Shown: in pieces, positions 43,321 to 51,873 of the stretch | How positions within the stretch are numbered: the stretch's first letter is position 1 | Layout: every line of letters starts with the position of its first letter | DNA from: Isosphaera pallida ATCC 43644 | Lineage (GTDB): Bacteria; Planctomycetota; Planctomycetia; Isosphaerales; Isosphaeraceae | Direction: 5' to 3' | DNA: 64,000 nt | NCBI RefSeq assembly: GCF_000186345.1 | Contig: NC_014962.1 | Location: forward strand, 4,988,450-5,052,449 | The notes under the pieces: generated by a model | What the model saw: the letters and a program-made list of their open reading frames with translations, nothing else | Told to the model about the DNA's origin: nothing | The model's database searches: none | Made by a program: the position numbers and the translations under genes

Positions 43321-45045
43321 ATGACGACCCCGTCCGACGCTTCATCTGTCCCGCCGCTGGCCCGCTTCAACCCGTTGGCGCTGGCCTTGGGGTCGTCAGC
43401 GTTGTTCGTGGCCTCGTTTCCACTGGTCGGGGCGGACCATCTGGCCTGGGTGGCGTTGACGCCTCTCTTTGCGTTGGCCCACTCGCCCGCCCGTCTTCGG
43501 CTGATCCTGCCGGCCGCCTATGTGGGCGGTCTGGCCTTCTGGTTGCCGATGATCTACTGGGTCAACGCGGCCGATCCCAGCGTCTTGCCCGGATGGTTGC
43601 TGATGGCCGCGGTGTTGGCCTTCTCCTGGCCGGTGGCCGTGGCGCTTCTGAGGCTTTTGGTGGGTCGCTTCGGCTGGCCACTGATGCTGGCCGCGCCGTT
43701 AGTCTGGGTCGCGGTGGAACATGTTCGCGCTTACGAGTTCACCGGCTTCCCTTGGTACAACTTGGCGCACACCCAGGCCGATCGCCTTTGCCTGATTCAA
43801 AGTTGCGACCTAGCCGGCACCCTGGGCTTGACCGCGATCCTCGCGGTGGTCAACGCCGCACTGGTCGATCCGCTCGGACTCGGCGGCTGGCCGGATCGGG
43901 CCCGTTTGCGCCGCTTGGGGATCGCAGCCCTGCTGGTCGCGGCGACGGTGGTCTACGGGATGATCCGCCTCGACCACGACTCGTTCCGACCCGGTCCCCG
44001 CGTGGCGTTGATCCAAACCGATTTTCCTCAACGCTTCAACAGTTCCCAAACCCGCGATCCCGAGGAGTCGGTGGAGATCCTCCTACGCCTGACGCGACGG
44101 GCGTTGGATTTGGAACCAGACAAACGGCCCAATTTGGTAGTCTGGCCCGAGACCTCCTACCCCTACATCGTGGGCGAGTTACCCGACAACCTGTCCGATG
44201 AACGGCTCGCCGCGATCACCCAGGGGCACGCCAGTGGCCAAACCCCCTCGGAGTGGCGCGCTTCGGTTCGACAGCTCAACGGCTTTCTTCAAGAGACGGC
44301 CAGGGCCTTCCAAACCCCGCTGATCGTCGGGGCCACCCGCTACCGCTTCCGCCCCGAACGGCTCGACAAGTATAATTCGGCGATTCTGTTCGAGCCGGAC
44401 GGCTCCTTCAACCAAGTTTACGACAAGCTCCATTTGGTGCCGTTCGGCGAATATGTTCCGCTGATCGAGTCGATGCCGTTCCTGGTGGCGCTGACCCCCT
44501 ACCGAGGCACGCTGATTCCCTCGCTCCAGTTTGGTTCGTGTCCACAGTGGTTCGAGTGGAACGGCTTGCGGATGGCCGCTGCGATCTGTTTCGAGGACAC
44601 CGTGCCCCAGGTGGTGCGGCGCTTGGTCCACGAGACGCCCGACCAAAAACCACCCGATCTGCTCATCAACCTCTCCAACGATGGGTGGTTCCGCGGCACC
44701 CAGGAACAGGGGGATCATCTCAACTTCGCCCGCTTTCGCTGCGTGGAGCATCGGTTGCCAATGGTCCGCGCTGTCAACACCGGAATTTCGGCGGTGATCG
44801 ATGGCGATGGCCGGATCGTCGCCCAACTCGAACCCGCCACCAGCGGGGTTCTCAGCCAGGTTGTACCGCTGGACGATCGCCGTTCGCTTTACACGCTCAC
44901 CGGCGAATGGTTGGGGCCGTTGGCCGTGACGCTCTCCCTAGGCGCAGCGCTGGTTGGTTGGGTCGGAGCAATTCGCGACCGCCGCCGGCTTGGTCGATCC
45001 GCCAAACCGGTTGAGGAATCGACCAATTCGCCTCCGACGTTGTGA
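43321..45045 (+). CDS. lnt: Apolipoprotein N-acyltransferase
   Basis: A 574-residue inner-membrane enzyme that N-acylates the lipidated cysteine of lipoproteins, the third step after Lgt and LspA. About seven N-terminal membrane helices include FLVASFPLVGADHLAWVAL-like and YVGGLAFWLPMIYWV segments, then AWVAVEHVRAYEFTGFPWYNL-like sequence. The nitrilase-fold domain carries the triad Glu277 (VWPETSYP), Lys369 (DKLHLVPFGEYVP) and Cys423 (AAICFEDTVP). ATG 43321 is chosen; ATG 43288, with GGAG close upstream, is an alternative. It ends 17 bases from the convergent DnaA-like gene. The window's lipoproteins at 9.2 and 56 kb are natural substrates. Confidence 0.93.
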   Translation: MTTPSDASSVPPLARFNPLALALGSSALFVASFPLVGADHLAWVALTPLFALAHSPARLRLILPAAYVGGLAFWLPMIYWVNAADPSVLPGWLLMAAVLAFSWPVAVALLRLLVGRFGWPLMLAAPLVWVAVEHVRAYEFTGFPWYNLAHTQADRLCLIQSCDLAGTLGLTAILAVVNAALVDPLGLGGWPDRARLRRLGIAALLVAATVVYGMIRLDHDSFRPGPRVALIQTDFPQRFNSSQTRDPEESVEILLRLTRRALDLEPDKRPNLVVWPETSYPYIVGELPDNLSDERLAAITQGHASGQTPSEWRASVRQLNGFLQETARAFQTPLIVGATRYRFRPERLDKYNSAILFEPDGSFNQVYDKLHLVPFGEYVPLIESMPFLVALTPYRGTLIPSLQFGSCPQWFEWNGLRMAAAICFEDTVPQVVRRLVHETPDQKPPDLLINLSNDGWFRGTQEQGDHLNFARFRCVEHRLPMVRAVNTGISAVIDGDGRIVAQLEPATSGVLSQVVPLDDRRSLYTLTGEWLGPLAVTLSLGAALVGWVGAIRDRRRLGRSAKPVEESTNSPPTL

Positions 45046-45062
45046 GGAGCGAACCGCTTGGA

Positions 45063-46382
45063 TCAATGGCGATCGAGATGATCTAGCAACGCGGCGTAGG
45101 CGGGATCGGTGGCCCGTCGCGCATCGGCGACGGTTCGGGCGTGGCGGATCGTCGCCGGGTCGCGTCCTCCTAGGGCTCGTCCGACTCCGGCGATGGTCGC
45201 GCCGGGCACCCTCAGCGCCAGCCACACGGCTGTCGCTCGCGCTTGAGCGATTCGTTGCGAGCGTCGCGGCCCGCGCAGTTCGGTTGGCTTGAGGCCGAAC
45301 GCCTTGGCCGTCGCCGCGATTCGGGCGGCAATCCTAGCGGTGGAATCGGGGACCGCCGATCCCTCGTGGCGCTTCGAATCGTTGGGTTTGGTTGAGACGT
45401 CGGGGGTGACGAGATCGGTCAACCAGTCGGCGACGTCAGCGCGGTCAACAATTCGGGGGGAGGAGCCGAGGCCGCCCTGAAGCGACGCCATGAGCCGGAC
45501 CCGATAGAACAAGCCGTCGAGTTCAGGCAACGTGGTGGCGTGGGCGGCCAACCATTCAATCGCGTCGGTGTTGAGCACCACAACCGAACCGATCTGGCCG
45601 GCTCGTTCCAGCGCGGCCCGGCGGCGGGTTTCCAGGCTGGGAGGCTCGAGGCGAACCGCCAGACCGCCCACTAACCGATTCACCAACCGCCGTGACCAAC
45701 CCTGGGCGGCTAACCGCGCTGGCGAACCCCGCGCTGTGACCGCCGCGACCCCCCCATGCTCACGGAGGGCGTCCAGGGTGGCGATCAATTCGCGTTGGGC
45801 AACCCGCGACGCCCGCAAGCCTTCCAGGTCGTCCAACGCCAGCAATCCCACGCTGCGGATTCGCCGTCGCAGCCGTTCCCATCCCGCGATTCCCGCCCGC
45901 TCAGCCCGTTCGCAGGCGGTCCCGAACCCCTCAGCGGTCATCCAGACGGTCCGGTGCCGCGCGACGACCTCGGATTGAGGAGGCGAGGAGGCCACGAACG
46001 TGAGTTCCCGACCCGCGGCTGCGTCGAGCCAATCGCCAGCGAGTCCAGCCAGCACTCGGGTTTTGCCAACCCCCGGCGGCCCAAACAACACCAAAGGCGA
46101 AGCCGCCCGCCGCGCCTGTTCGATCGTGGCGGACGGCCCCGCAGTGTCCACCAACTCCCGAGCGCACGCCACCGCCCGCGCCGTTTCGGGGCCGTCGATC
46201 CAACCGCGCCAGGCTCCTTGAGGCGGCGCGAGGATCAAATCATCGAAGTGGCAATCATGCTCCGACCCTTTCCCGACCCGTCCCAATTCCTCCAATGCCG
46301 GTTGACTTGGCTCCCGCCGCGCCACACGCGCCAGGGCTTCAGCAACGGCGATTGGTTGTGGCGGGTCGTGGTCAAGCTCCAA
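45063..46382 (-). CDS. Orphan DnaA-like AAA+ protein
   Basis: A 439-residue protein starting at TTG 46382 behind GGGAGAGG. The AAA+ domain has Walker A GPPGVGKT (101-108), a Walker B-like LLALDDLEGL near 183, and an Arg-rich lid. The C-terminal about 95 residues are DnaA domain IV: RRSQRIAQARATAVWLALRV and the helix-turn-helix signature LGGRDPATIRHARTVADA, where E. coli has GGRDHTTVLHA. The N-terminal oligomerisation domain is not recognisable. No dnaN, recF, gyrB or DnaA-box cluster is nearby, so it may be a divergent DnaA paralog rather than the main initiator. The alternative is the sole DnaA away from oriC. Confidence 0.82.
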   Translation of the reverse strand: MELDHDPPQPIAVAEALARVARREPSQPALEELGRVGKGSEHDCHFDDLILAPPQGAWRGWIDGPETARAVACARELVDTAGPSATIEQARRAASPLVLFGPPGVGKTRVLAGLAGDWLDAAAGRELTFVASSPPQSEVVARHRTVWMTAEGFGTACERAERAGIAGWERLRRRIRSVGLLALDDLEGLRASRVAQRELIATLDALREHGGVAAVTARGSPARLAAQGWSRRLVNRLVGGLAVRLEPPSLETRRRAALERAGQIGSVVVLNTDAIEWLAAHATTLPELDGLFYRVRLMASLQGGLGSSPRIVDRADVADWLTDLVTPDVSTKPNDSKRHEGSAVPDSTARIAARIAATAKAFGLKPTELRGPRRSQRIAQARATAVWLALRVPGATIAGVGRALGGRDPATIRHARTVADARRATDPAYAALLDHLDRH

Positions 46383-46418
46383 GGCTAACCTCTCCCGAAC
46401 ATAAACAGGTAGGAATCA

Positions 46419-46424
46419 ATTGTA
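46419..46424 (-). promoter_or_regulatory. Probable -10 box of the DnaA-like gene
   Basis: TACAAT on the minus strand lies 37 bases upstream of the TTG start, giving a leader of about 30 bases. No good -35 hexamer is present. Confidence 0.33.
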
Positions 46425-46563
46425 GGATTACGGGGGCGAGGACACGCTATGCAGTTTTGGGAAGAAGTCCCCTGGTTCTGTCTCCAGCGCGGATCTGGAA
46501 CCAACGGAACCAAGCGTTTATTGCATCGGCGATCGGGTGACCGGGGATTGAGTTGAGGCCAGG

Positions 46564-47421
46564 TTAGGCAAAGGCAGCGCGTTGCACCAGGTCGTCGAGA
46601 GTGAGGGGTTGGCCGGTGGGGAAGAGGCAGTAAGCCGGTTGGGCGAGGGTGCCGTCGATGATGAGTTGGCGGTGGTTGGGCGACTGGAAGCCGGTGTCGG
46701 GGCAGGGGGTGTGGCCATTGATGAACAGGTCGGCGTCCATGATGTGGGCAAAGCGATCGACCGTCTCGGGCCGGAAGTCGCGGCCCCAGGTCAGCGCGTA
46801 GATCGTGCCGCCGCGCTGGGCGTCGGCCAGGGTCCAGCGGCCGGTTTCCAACACGGTGGGGTTGAAGGTCTCGAAATCCGACTCCTCGGGAATGGTGTGA
46901 CAAATCAGAATCCGGTTGGGCGCGCGCACCATGACGGGCAGGGATGTAAAAAGTTCTTGATATGCTCTGTGGACCTCGGCGGCGCGGTCGTGGTGGGCGG
47001 TGGTCAGACCACGAAAGAACAGCTCGTTGAGCAAGTTGCCACCTTTGGCGATTCGTCGGCCGGTGACTTCAGCGAGTTCATGGTTGCCCAGGATCAGGTG
47101 GACCTGACGGGGGTGGCGGCACTTCAGCGCGCACACGGCGTCCACCAGTTGATGCGACTGGTCGCCCCCTTCCTCGGGGTACATCGTTTTGCCGTGGACC
47201 AGTTCCTGGAGGACCAAGTGACGGTGGGGGTGGTGTTCGAGGTCAGCCTTGCGCAGCGCCCGTGCGAAGCCGGCGAGGTTACCGTGGAGGTCGCCGACGA
47301 CCATGACCTCCTCGACCGAGTCGTCCAAGTGGACAATCGCCCCTTTGCGGCCCGGAGTGCCCCGGAACAGCGTCGCGGCCCGTCGGATCAGGGGCAACAG
47401 TTTGTCGGTTTCCAAAATCAT
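46564..47421 (-). CDS. Metallophosphoesterase with altered second metal motif
   Basis: A 285-residue calcineurin-like phosphoesterase. ATG 47421 (MILETDKLLPLIRRA) is taken; no ribosome-binding site is clear. Motif I GDLHGN (43-48), GNHE (112-115) and the C-terminal ICHT and INGHTPCP histidines are conserved. Where STP-type enzymes have GDxxDRG, this protein reads LVLQELVHGKTMYPEEGG (about 70-87), so the bridging Asp is replaced by Glu or lost. It resembles bis(5'-nucleosyl)-tetraphosphatase/STP-like proteins, but the substrate is uncertain. Confidence 0.82.
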   Translation of the reverse strand: MILETDKLLPLIRRAATLFRGTPGRKGAIVHLDDSVEEVMVVGDLHGNLAGFARALRKADLEHHPHRHLVLQELVHGKTMYPEEGGDQSHQLVDAVCALKCRHPRQVHLILGNHELAEVTGRRIAKGGNLLNELFFRGLTTAHHDRAAEVHRAYQELFTSLPVMVRAPNRILICHTIPEESDFETFNPTVLETGRWTLADAQRGGTIYALTWGRDFRPETVDRFAHIMDADLFINGHTPCPDTGFQSPNHRQLIIDGTLAQPAYCLFPTGQPLTLDDLVQRAAFA

Positions 47422-47645
47422 GAGGAGCGGTTCGCCGGGCTGGAAGGAAGGGAGAAGGGGATCGCGGGGCGTCGTGGAACAACCGTGGCGGACGTGAGGG
47501 GTTTCGAGCTCAATCAGGCGTGACACGCTCCGCCGCGCCCCTGCGTGACGCGCCACATCGCGTCGCTTCAGATCGAATCGAGTCGTTCGTTCGGATCGCT
47601 TTGATGGCTTTGGGCGGAGCAATTCGGTTGGGGCGAGGGGTTTGA

Positions 47646-48350
47646 TCAGGGTTGATCGCCGGGGGTGGATTCGGGGGCCGGTTTGCGTTCCAGGGTCCAG
47701 CCGTCGATCCAGGTGAGGGTCCCGATGCGATCGCGTCCTGATCCACTCCGAAGGTAGGTGTGGAAGAACAAGGCGGTATTGAGGGCGCGCAAACGTTGAA
47801 CCGATTGGTCGCCGTTGACGATGCCGTGGCCCTGGCCTTTGGCGATGGTGAGGAACTTATCGCTGGTTTCGGGGTAGCGGTCGAATGGCTGGCGACGCTA
47901 GGTGGGGGATTCCAGCGATCCGCAGATCAGATAGACCGGAATGCGGATTTCGCTCCAGCTGTTGTCGTCGGGTCCATTGTCGTAGCCGCCCAAGCGTAGA
48001 GCGCCCTGGGGGGAGATGGGCACCATGGCGTCGATGCGGGAGTCGCGGAAGTGGCGGACGCCTTGGGTGGGGGTCCAGATGGCTCCGGCGACGGCGTGGG
48101 CAGTGAACGCGCCGAAGGAGTGGCCGAGGAGGCCGACGTGATCGACGTTGGGCGTTCCGGGACAGTCCTTGGGCCTGGGGAATGCGTCGTCGCCGCCTCC
48201 GGGGATGCGAAGGTCGGCGGCCTTGAGAACCGGCGGGAGGTTGCGGGGCGGATCGGTCTCGGGTCGCTCCTCCTGAGCAGGCACGCGAGTTGGAAAAGCC
48301 AACGCCACGCCTACGGCCAGCATGGTCAAGCAAGAGCTAAGAGGGGTCAT
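47646..48350 (-). pseudogene. Decayed alpha/beta-hydrolase with in-frame amber stop
   Basis: The frame starts at ATG 48350 (signal peptide MTPLSSCLTMLAVGVALAF..., GAAGG upstream) and runs through the nucleophile elbow GLLGHSFGAFTAHAV to ICGSLESPT, then TAG at 47898-47900. In the same frame, without shift, sequence typical of the family continues: RRQPFDRYPETSDKFLTIAKGQGHG (candidate catalytic His), QRLRALNTALFFHTYL, ending at TGA 47646. Only about 75 residues separate the signal peptide from GHSFG. The N-terminal half of the fold, including the oxyanion HG region, is therefore also missing. Deletion plus nonsense mutation points to a pseudogene; stop read-through is less likely. Relatives are secreted chlorophyllase/dienelactone-hydrolase-like proteins. 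Confidence 0.75.
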
Positions 48351-48433
48351 AGTGAATAAACCTTCAGGTGGCGAACGTGGCGGGTGGAACGAAATGGCGC
48401 GAGAACTCAATCCAACCAAGCGGGGGGGACGAC

Positions 48434-50368
48434 TCAGGCGTTGAGTTCCAGCGCTTCCTCCCAATGAGCGTAGAGGCGTTCAAGGTCGGCGGTGAGTTGG
48501 TCGTGGCGGAGTTTGCATGCTTTGGCGCGTTCGGGGTTTTTGTAGGTCTCGGGATCGGCGAGTTGGACCTCCAGCTCGGCGAGTTGGGCTTCGGCGTGGG
48601 CAATGTCGGCCTCGACCTCTTTGGGACGGCGGTAGGGGAATTTTCGCTTGCGTTTCTCCTTGCCCTTGGCGTCGCCGGCCGCGGAGGCGACGCTGGAGCG
48701 TCCCGCGCCGTTGGGGTGGGCGTTGGCCTGGCGGCGGACCTCGGCGGCGTCGGCCGCCTCCTTGCGTTCCTTGACCAGACGTTGATAGGTCTCGTAATCC
48801 CCCTCAACCACCTCGGCCCGCCCGTTGTCCACCACGATGAGCCGATCGGCCACCTGGTTGAGGAAGTAGCGGTCGTGACTGACCACCAGCACCGTCCCCT
48901 CGAATTCTTGAATCGAGCGTTCCAGCGCCTGACAAGACCAAATGTCCAGGTGATTGGTGGGTTCGTCCATCACTAGCAGGTTGGCTCCGGTGGCGGCCAA
49001 GCGGGCGAGGGCTGCTTTGCCTTTCTCGCCGCCAGAGAGTTGACCCACTTGACGGTGGGCGATGTCGCCGGTGAGACCGAATTTCGCCAAATGAGTCCGC
49101 ACCTCGGTCTCGACCCAGCCGGGATCGTTTTCGGGCCAGACCGCACGCAGGACCTCCATGTCGGCGGGCAGTTCCTCCAACTTTTGATCGTAGTAGCCGA
49201 TTTGGACCTTGTGGCCGATTTTGACCTGGCCAGAGTCGGGCTTCAAGCGACCGATGAGGGTTTTCAACAGGGTGGATTTACCAGCGCCGTTGGGACCCAT
49301 GACCGCGACGCACTGGCCGCGGAGGATGGTGATGTTGAAGTTCTTGAACAAGGGGGGACCGCCGAAGCCTTTGGTAAGGTCACGGGCTTCGATGACAATG
49401 TCGCCGGAGCGTTCCACCTCGTCGAAGCCCATGACGGGGCCGACAATGTCGCTCAGGGTTTCGACCTGTTCGATGCGGGCCAGCTTCTTTTCGCGGTCGT
49501 GGGCCTGCTTGGCTTTCTGGCCGGCGGCATTGCGGCGGATGAAGTCCTGAAGGTCGGCAATCTCCTCGGCCTGCTTTTGGGCTTGGCGCTCCAAGACTTT
49601 GGCCCGTTCCTCACGCAGCCGCCAGTACTGGGTATAGTTGCCAGGGTAAGCGGTGATCTTGCCCTCGTGGAGTTCCCAGATTTTGGTGACAACGCGATCA
49701 AGAAAGTAGCGGTCGTGGCTGACAATCACCATCGCGGCCGATTGGCGGGCCAGGTAGCTTTCCAGCCAGGCGGTGGTGGTGATGTCAAGGTGGTTGGACG
49801 GTTCATCCAGTAGCATGAGGTCGGGAGCTTGGAGCAGCAGCTTGGCCAGCATCAACCGGGACTGTTGCCCGCCGGAGAAGGTCGAGGCGGGCCGGTCGTA
49901 GTCGGCCGGATCAAACCCCAGCCCCGAGAGGACTTCCTCAACCCGGTGATCCAACGAGTAACCATCCTGATGGTTGAGCCGGTCGTTGAGTTCGTCGTAG
50001 CGGGCCGCGGCGCGTCGGCGGTCCTCCTCGTCCTCGGCCTCGGCCAGTTCGCGCGCTGCCTCGGCAACTTGGTCCTGCAACTCCAGAAGGCTGGCCAGGC
50101 CGGAACGGGCCACCTCCTTGAGCGTCAACCTGGGATCGAAGTCCGGCTCCTGTTTGAGATGACCCACTCGAATGCCGGGCCGGATGAACACCGAACCATA
50201 ATCGGGTTGATCCTCGCCGGAGATCAACCGAATCAGAGTCGATTTGCCCGCGCCGTTGGTCCCCACTAGACCGATTCGCTCGCCCGCCCGAATCTCGAAA
50301 CGCACGTCGAGGAAGATCGGATCGCCCGAATACTGCCGTCCCAGACCTTGACCCGTCGCCAAAATCAT
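48434..50368 (-). CDS. ABC-F family ATPase
   Basis: A 644-residue soluble protein with two ABC domains and no membrane helices, of the ribosome-associated ABC-F (Uup/EttA-like) class. ATG 50368 (MILATGQGLGRQYSGD). First domain: Walker A GTNGAGKST, signature TFSGGQQSRLMLAKL, Walker B LMLLDEPSNHLD. A linker follows with RLREERAKVLERQAQKQAEEI (P-site tRNA-interaction motif region, about 250-310). Second domain: GPNGAGKST, QLSGGEKGKAALARL, LLVMDEPTNHLD. The C-terminal about 90 residues are a charged coiled coil (YRRPKEVEADIAHAEAQL) like the Uup DNA-binding tail. Confidence 0.94.
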   Translation of the reverse strand: MILATGQGLGRQYSGDPIFLDVRFEIRAGERIGLVGTNGAGKSTLIRLISGEDQPDYGSVFIRPGIRVGHLKQEPDFDPRLTLKEVARSGLASLLELQDQVAEAARELAEAEDEEDRRRAAARYDELNDRLNHQDGYSLDHRVEEVLSGLGFDPADYDRPASTFSGGQQSRLMLAKLLLQAPDLMLLDEPSNHLDITTTAWLESYLARQSAAMVIVSHDRYFLDRVVTKIWELHEGKITAYPGNYTQYWRLREERAKVLERQAQKQAEEIADLQDFIRRNAAGQKAKQAHDREKKLARIEQVETLSDIVGPVMGFDEVERSGDIVIEARDLTKGFGGPPLFKNFNITILRGQCVAVMGPNGAGKSTLLKTLIGRLKPDSGQVKIGHKVQIGYYDQKLEELPADMEVLRAVWPENDPGWVETEVRTHLAKFGLTGDIAHRQVGQLSGGEKGKAALARLAATGANLLVMDEPTNHLDIWSCQALERSIQEFEGTVLVVSHDRYFLNQVADRLIVVDNGRAEVVEGDYETYQRLVKERKEAADAAEVRRQANAHPNGAGRSSVASAAGDAKGKEKRKRKFPYRRPKEVEADIAHAEAQLAELEVQLADPETYKNPERAKACKLRHDQLTADLERLYAHWEEALELNA

Positions 50369-50831
50369 GTTCGTAATCCGTTGAGATCCACAAGCGATGG
50401 GATGAAATTCCTTCGGCGCGTCGCGTCCTGGTTCACGATGTCCCGATCCGGCGAGATCGTCAAGCCGAACCGGTTCGGGCGCGATCCGCGCCATTGCGCC
50501 CCGGAGAGGTCGCGGAGCGAACCTGGCTCAGGATTGACCCCGCCCTCTTGGACGAAAAACGAAGTTGGAACTGGAACCGAACGAACCGGCTCGACCACGT
50601 TATGATACCCCATCGCGCCAAGAGGTGGGGCGACGCGGCAAAGCCGCCCCTTGAGTCCGCGACGTCCGCAGCCCACAATCGAGAACCACCCTCATCAATG
50701 CCCAACCCCAACGCCCAAGTTCCAACCTGGTCCTTGGTTGGTCGGCCGGTGCAAACCGTGGGGTTCGGATGGGGACGCCTCTCCTGGCTTCTCTTCTTCT
50801 CTTCACTCGATCCTTTATTCCATTTCGCGCG
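50369..50831. other. Divergent intergenic region
   Basis: About 460 bases between the ABC-F gene and the cysteine-protease-fold gene. A GGGGCG/CGCCCC pairing sits at about 50627-50650. A start for the downstream gene at 50769 would shorten this gap. No other feature is supported. Confidence 0.45.
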
Positions 50832-51494
50832 ATGACGAATCATTGGCTTGCCACCCTCGGAATGGTTGTTGGCGTCGCGGTCACGTGGGATCCGCTGGGG
50901 TCGCTGTCGCCCGTCCAAGAGGCGGAAACGACCGCGCGACCCGATCTCAACGCGCGGGTTCTGGCCTTCTGCCGGGAAGCGTTGGGCACCTCCGTGGGCG
51001 ACGGGGAATGTTATGCTTTGGCCGACCACGCCTTGAGGGCCGCCGGAGCCAAACGCGCGATCCATTATCCCCAGGAACCCAATCGGGGCGATTATGTCTG
51101 GGGCGAGCGAGTGGTCGCCTGGTCGATCGCGCCTAACGGCAAGCGGACACGTCAGGGCCACCCCCGCGACGTCAGACCCGGCGACATCGTGCAGTTCCGC
51201 GACGCCGTCTTCGAGCGCCGCGGCGCGCGGTCGATCTCGTTCCGTTCCGCCGACCATCACACCGCCGTGGTCGAGCGAATCACTGGCGAGACCCTCACTG
51301 TGTTGCATCAAAATTCCAACGGACGCCGCGACGTGACCCGCGAGACCTATCGCCTGAGCGACCTCAAGCGGGGTTGGGTGCGGGTCGATCGTCCCCAAGC
51401 CGACGACGGCAGCGACCCGTTCGGCTTGCGTCGTTCGCCGCCTCTGGTCCTCCCGCCAGAGCAATCCGACCCGGCGTCTCCACCCGGACCCTGA
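50832..51494 (+). CDS. Secreted protein with cysteine-protease-like (BBC1/AIM3 or CHAP-type) fold
   Basis: A 220-residue exported protein. ATG 50832 gives a clean signal peptide (MTNHWLATLGMVVGVAV); ATG 50769 is the alternative. A candidate nucleophile is Cys60 in VGDGECYALADHALRAAG. A YVWGERVVAW segment, the PGDIVQFRDAVF motif and His142-His143 in SADHHTAVVERI follow, ending with LTVLHQNSNGR. The C-helix / G-D-hydrophobic / H order matches papain-like NlpC/P60, CHAP and BBC1/AIM3 folds. Whether it is catalytic is unknown. The C-terminus is Pro-rich. Confidence 0.68.
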   Translation: MTNHWLATLGMVVGVAVTWDPLGSLSPVQEAETTARPDLNARVLAFCREALGTSVGDGECYALADHALRAAGAKRAIHYPQEPNRGDYVWGERVVAWSIAPNGKRTRQGHPRDVRPGDIVQFRDAVFERRGARSISFRSADHHTAVVERITGETLTVLHQNSNGRRDVTRETYRLSDLKRGWVRVDRPQADDGSDPFGLRRSPPLVLPPEQSDPASPPGP

Positions 51495-51552
51495 GCCAAG
51501 AAGAGGCCGCGTTTTTCTTCGTCCCTCCCCCCACGAGGTTTAAGCCGCCCCC

Positions 51553-51873
51553 ATGCCTGCGCCGTCCCGCATCGTGTTGAACCCGGTTGATCGTCCCGAT
51601 GCCCCCGCTTTGCCGATCAGCGAGCGTCTGAGGGGGCAACTCGTCTACTTTCTTACCCCCGCCGACACCCCCGGCCTGCCTCCCCTAGGAGAGAACGAAT
51701 ATTGGTTCGCCGCCGATGAGGTGGCCCGCTGGCTCGAGGACGGCGTGATCCGCCTGGTTTCCCCCCTCGACACCGCCAACCTCACCGAAGTCGAACTCAC
51801 CGAGGAACAGGAGGCGTTTCTCGGCTGGCTCAAGACGTACAACATTCGTCATGTGAAAGTGAACGAGGGATGA
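51553..51873 (+). CDS. Small protein of unknown function
   Basis: A 106-residue acidic cytosolic protein, with its TGA overlapping the next gene's ATG (ATGA). The middle part YWFAADEVARWLEDGVIRLVSPLDTANLTEVELTEEQEAFL looks like a helix-strand module, and the C-terminus WLKTYNIRHVKVNE is conserved-looking. No ribosome-binding site of note precedes it. The family is not recognised. Translational coupling to a GH17-like hydrolase is the only functional hint. Confidence 0.7.
   Translation: MPAPSRIVLNPVDRPDAPALPISERLRGQLVYFLTPADTPGLPPLGENEYWFAADEVARWLEDGVIRLVSPLDTANLTEVELTEEQEAFLGWLKTYNIRHVKVNEG

Noticed and set aside
45046-46563. Replication origin next to the DnaA-like gene
   Set aside because: No DnaA-box cluster, AT-rich unwinding region or dnaN/gyrB neighbours were seen. 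The gene ends 17 bases from lnt.
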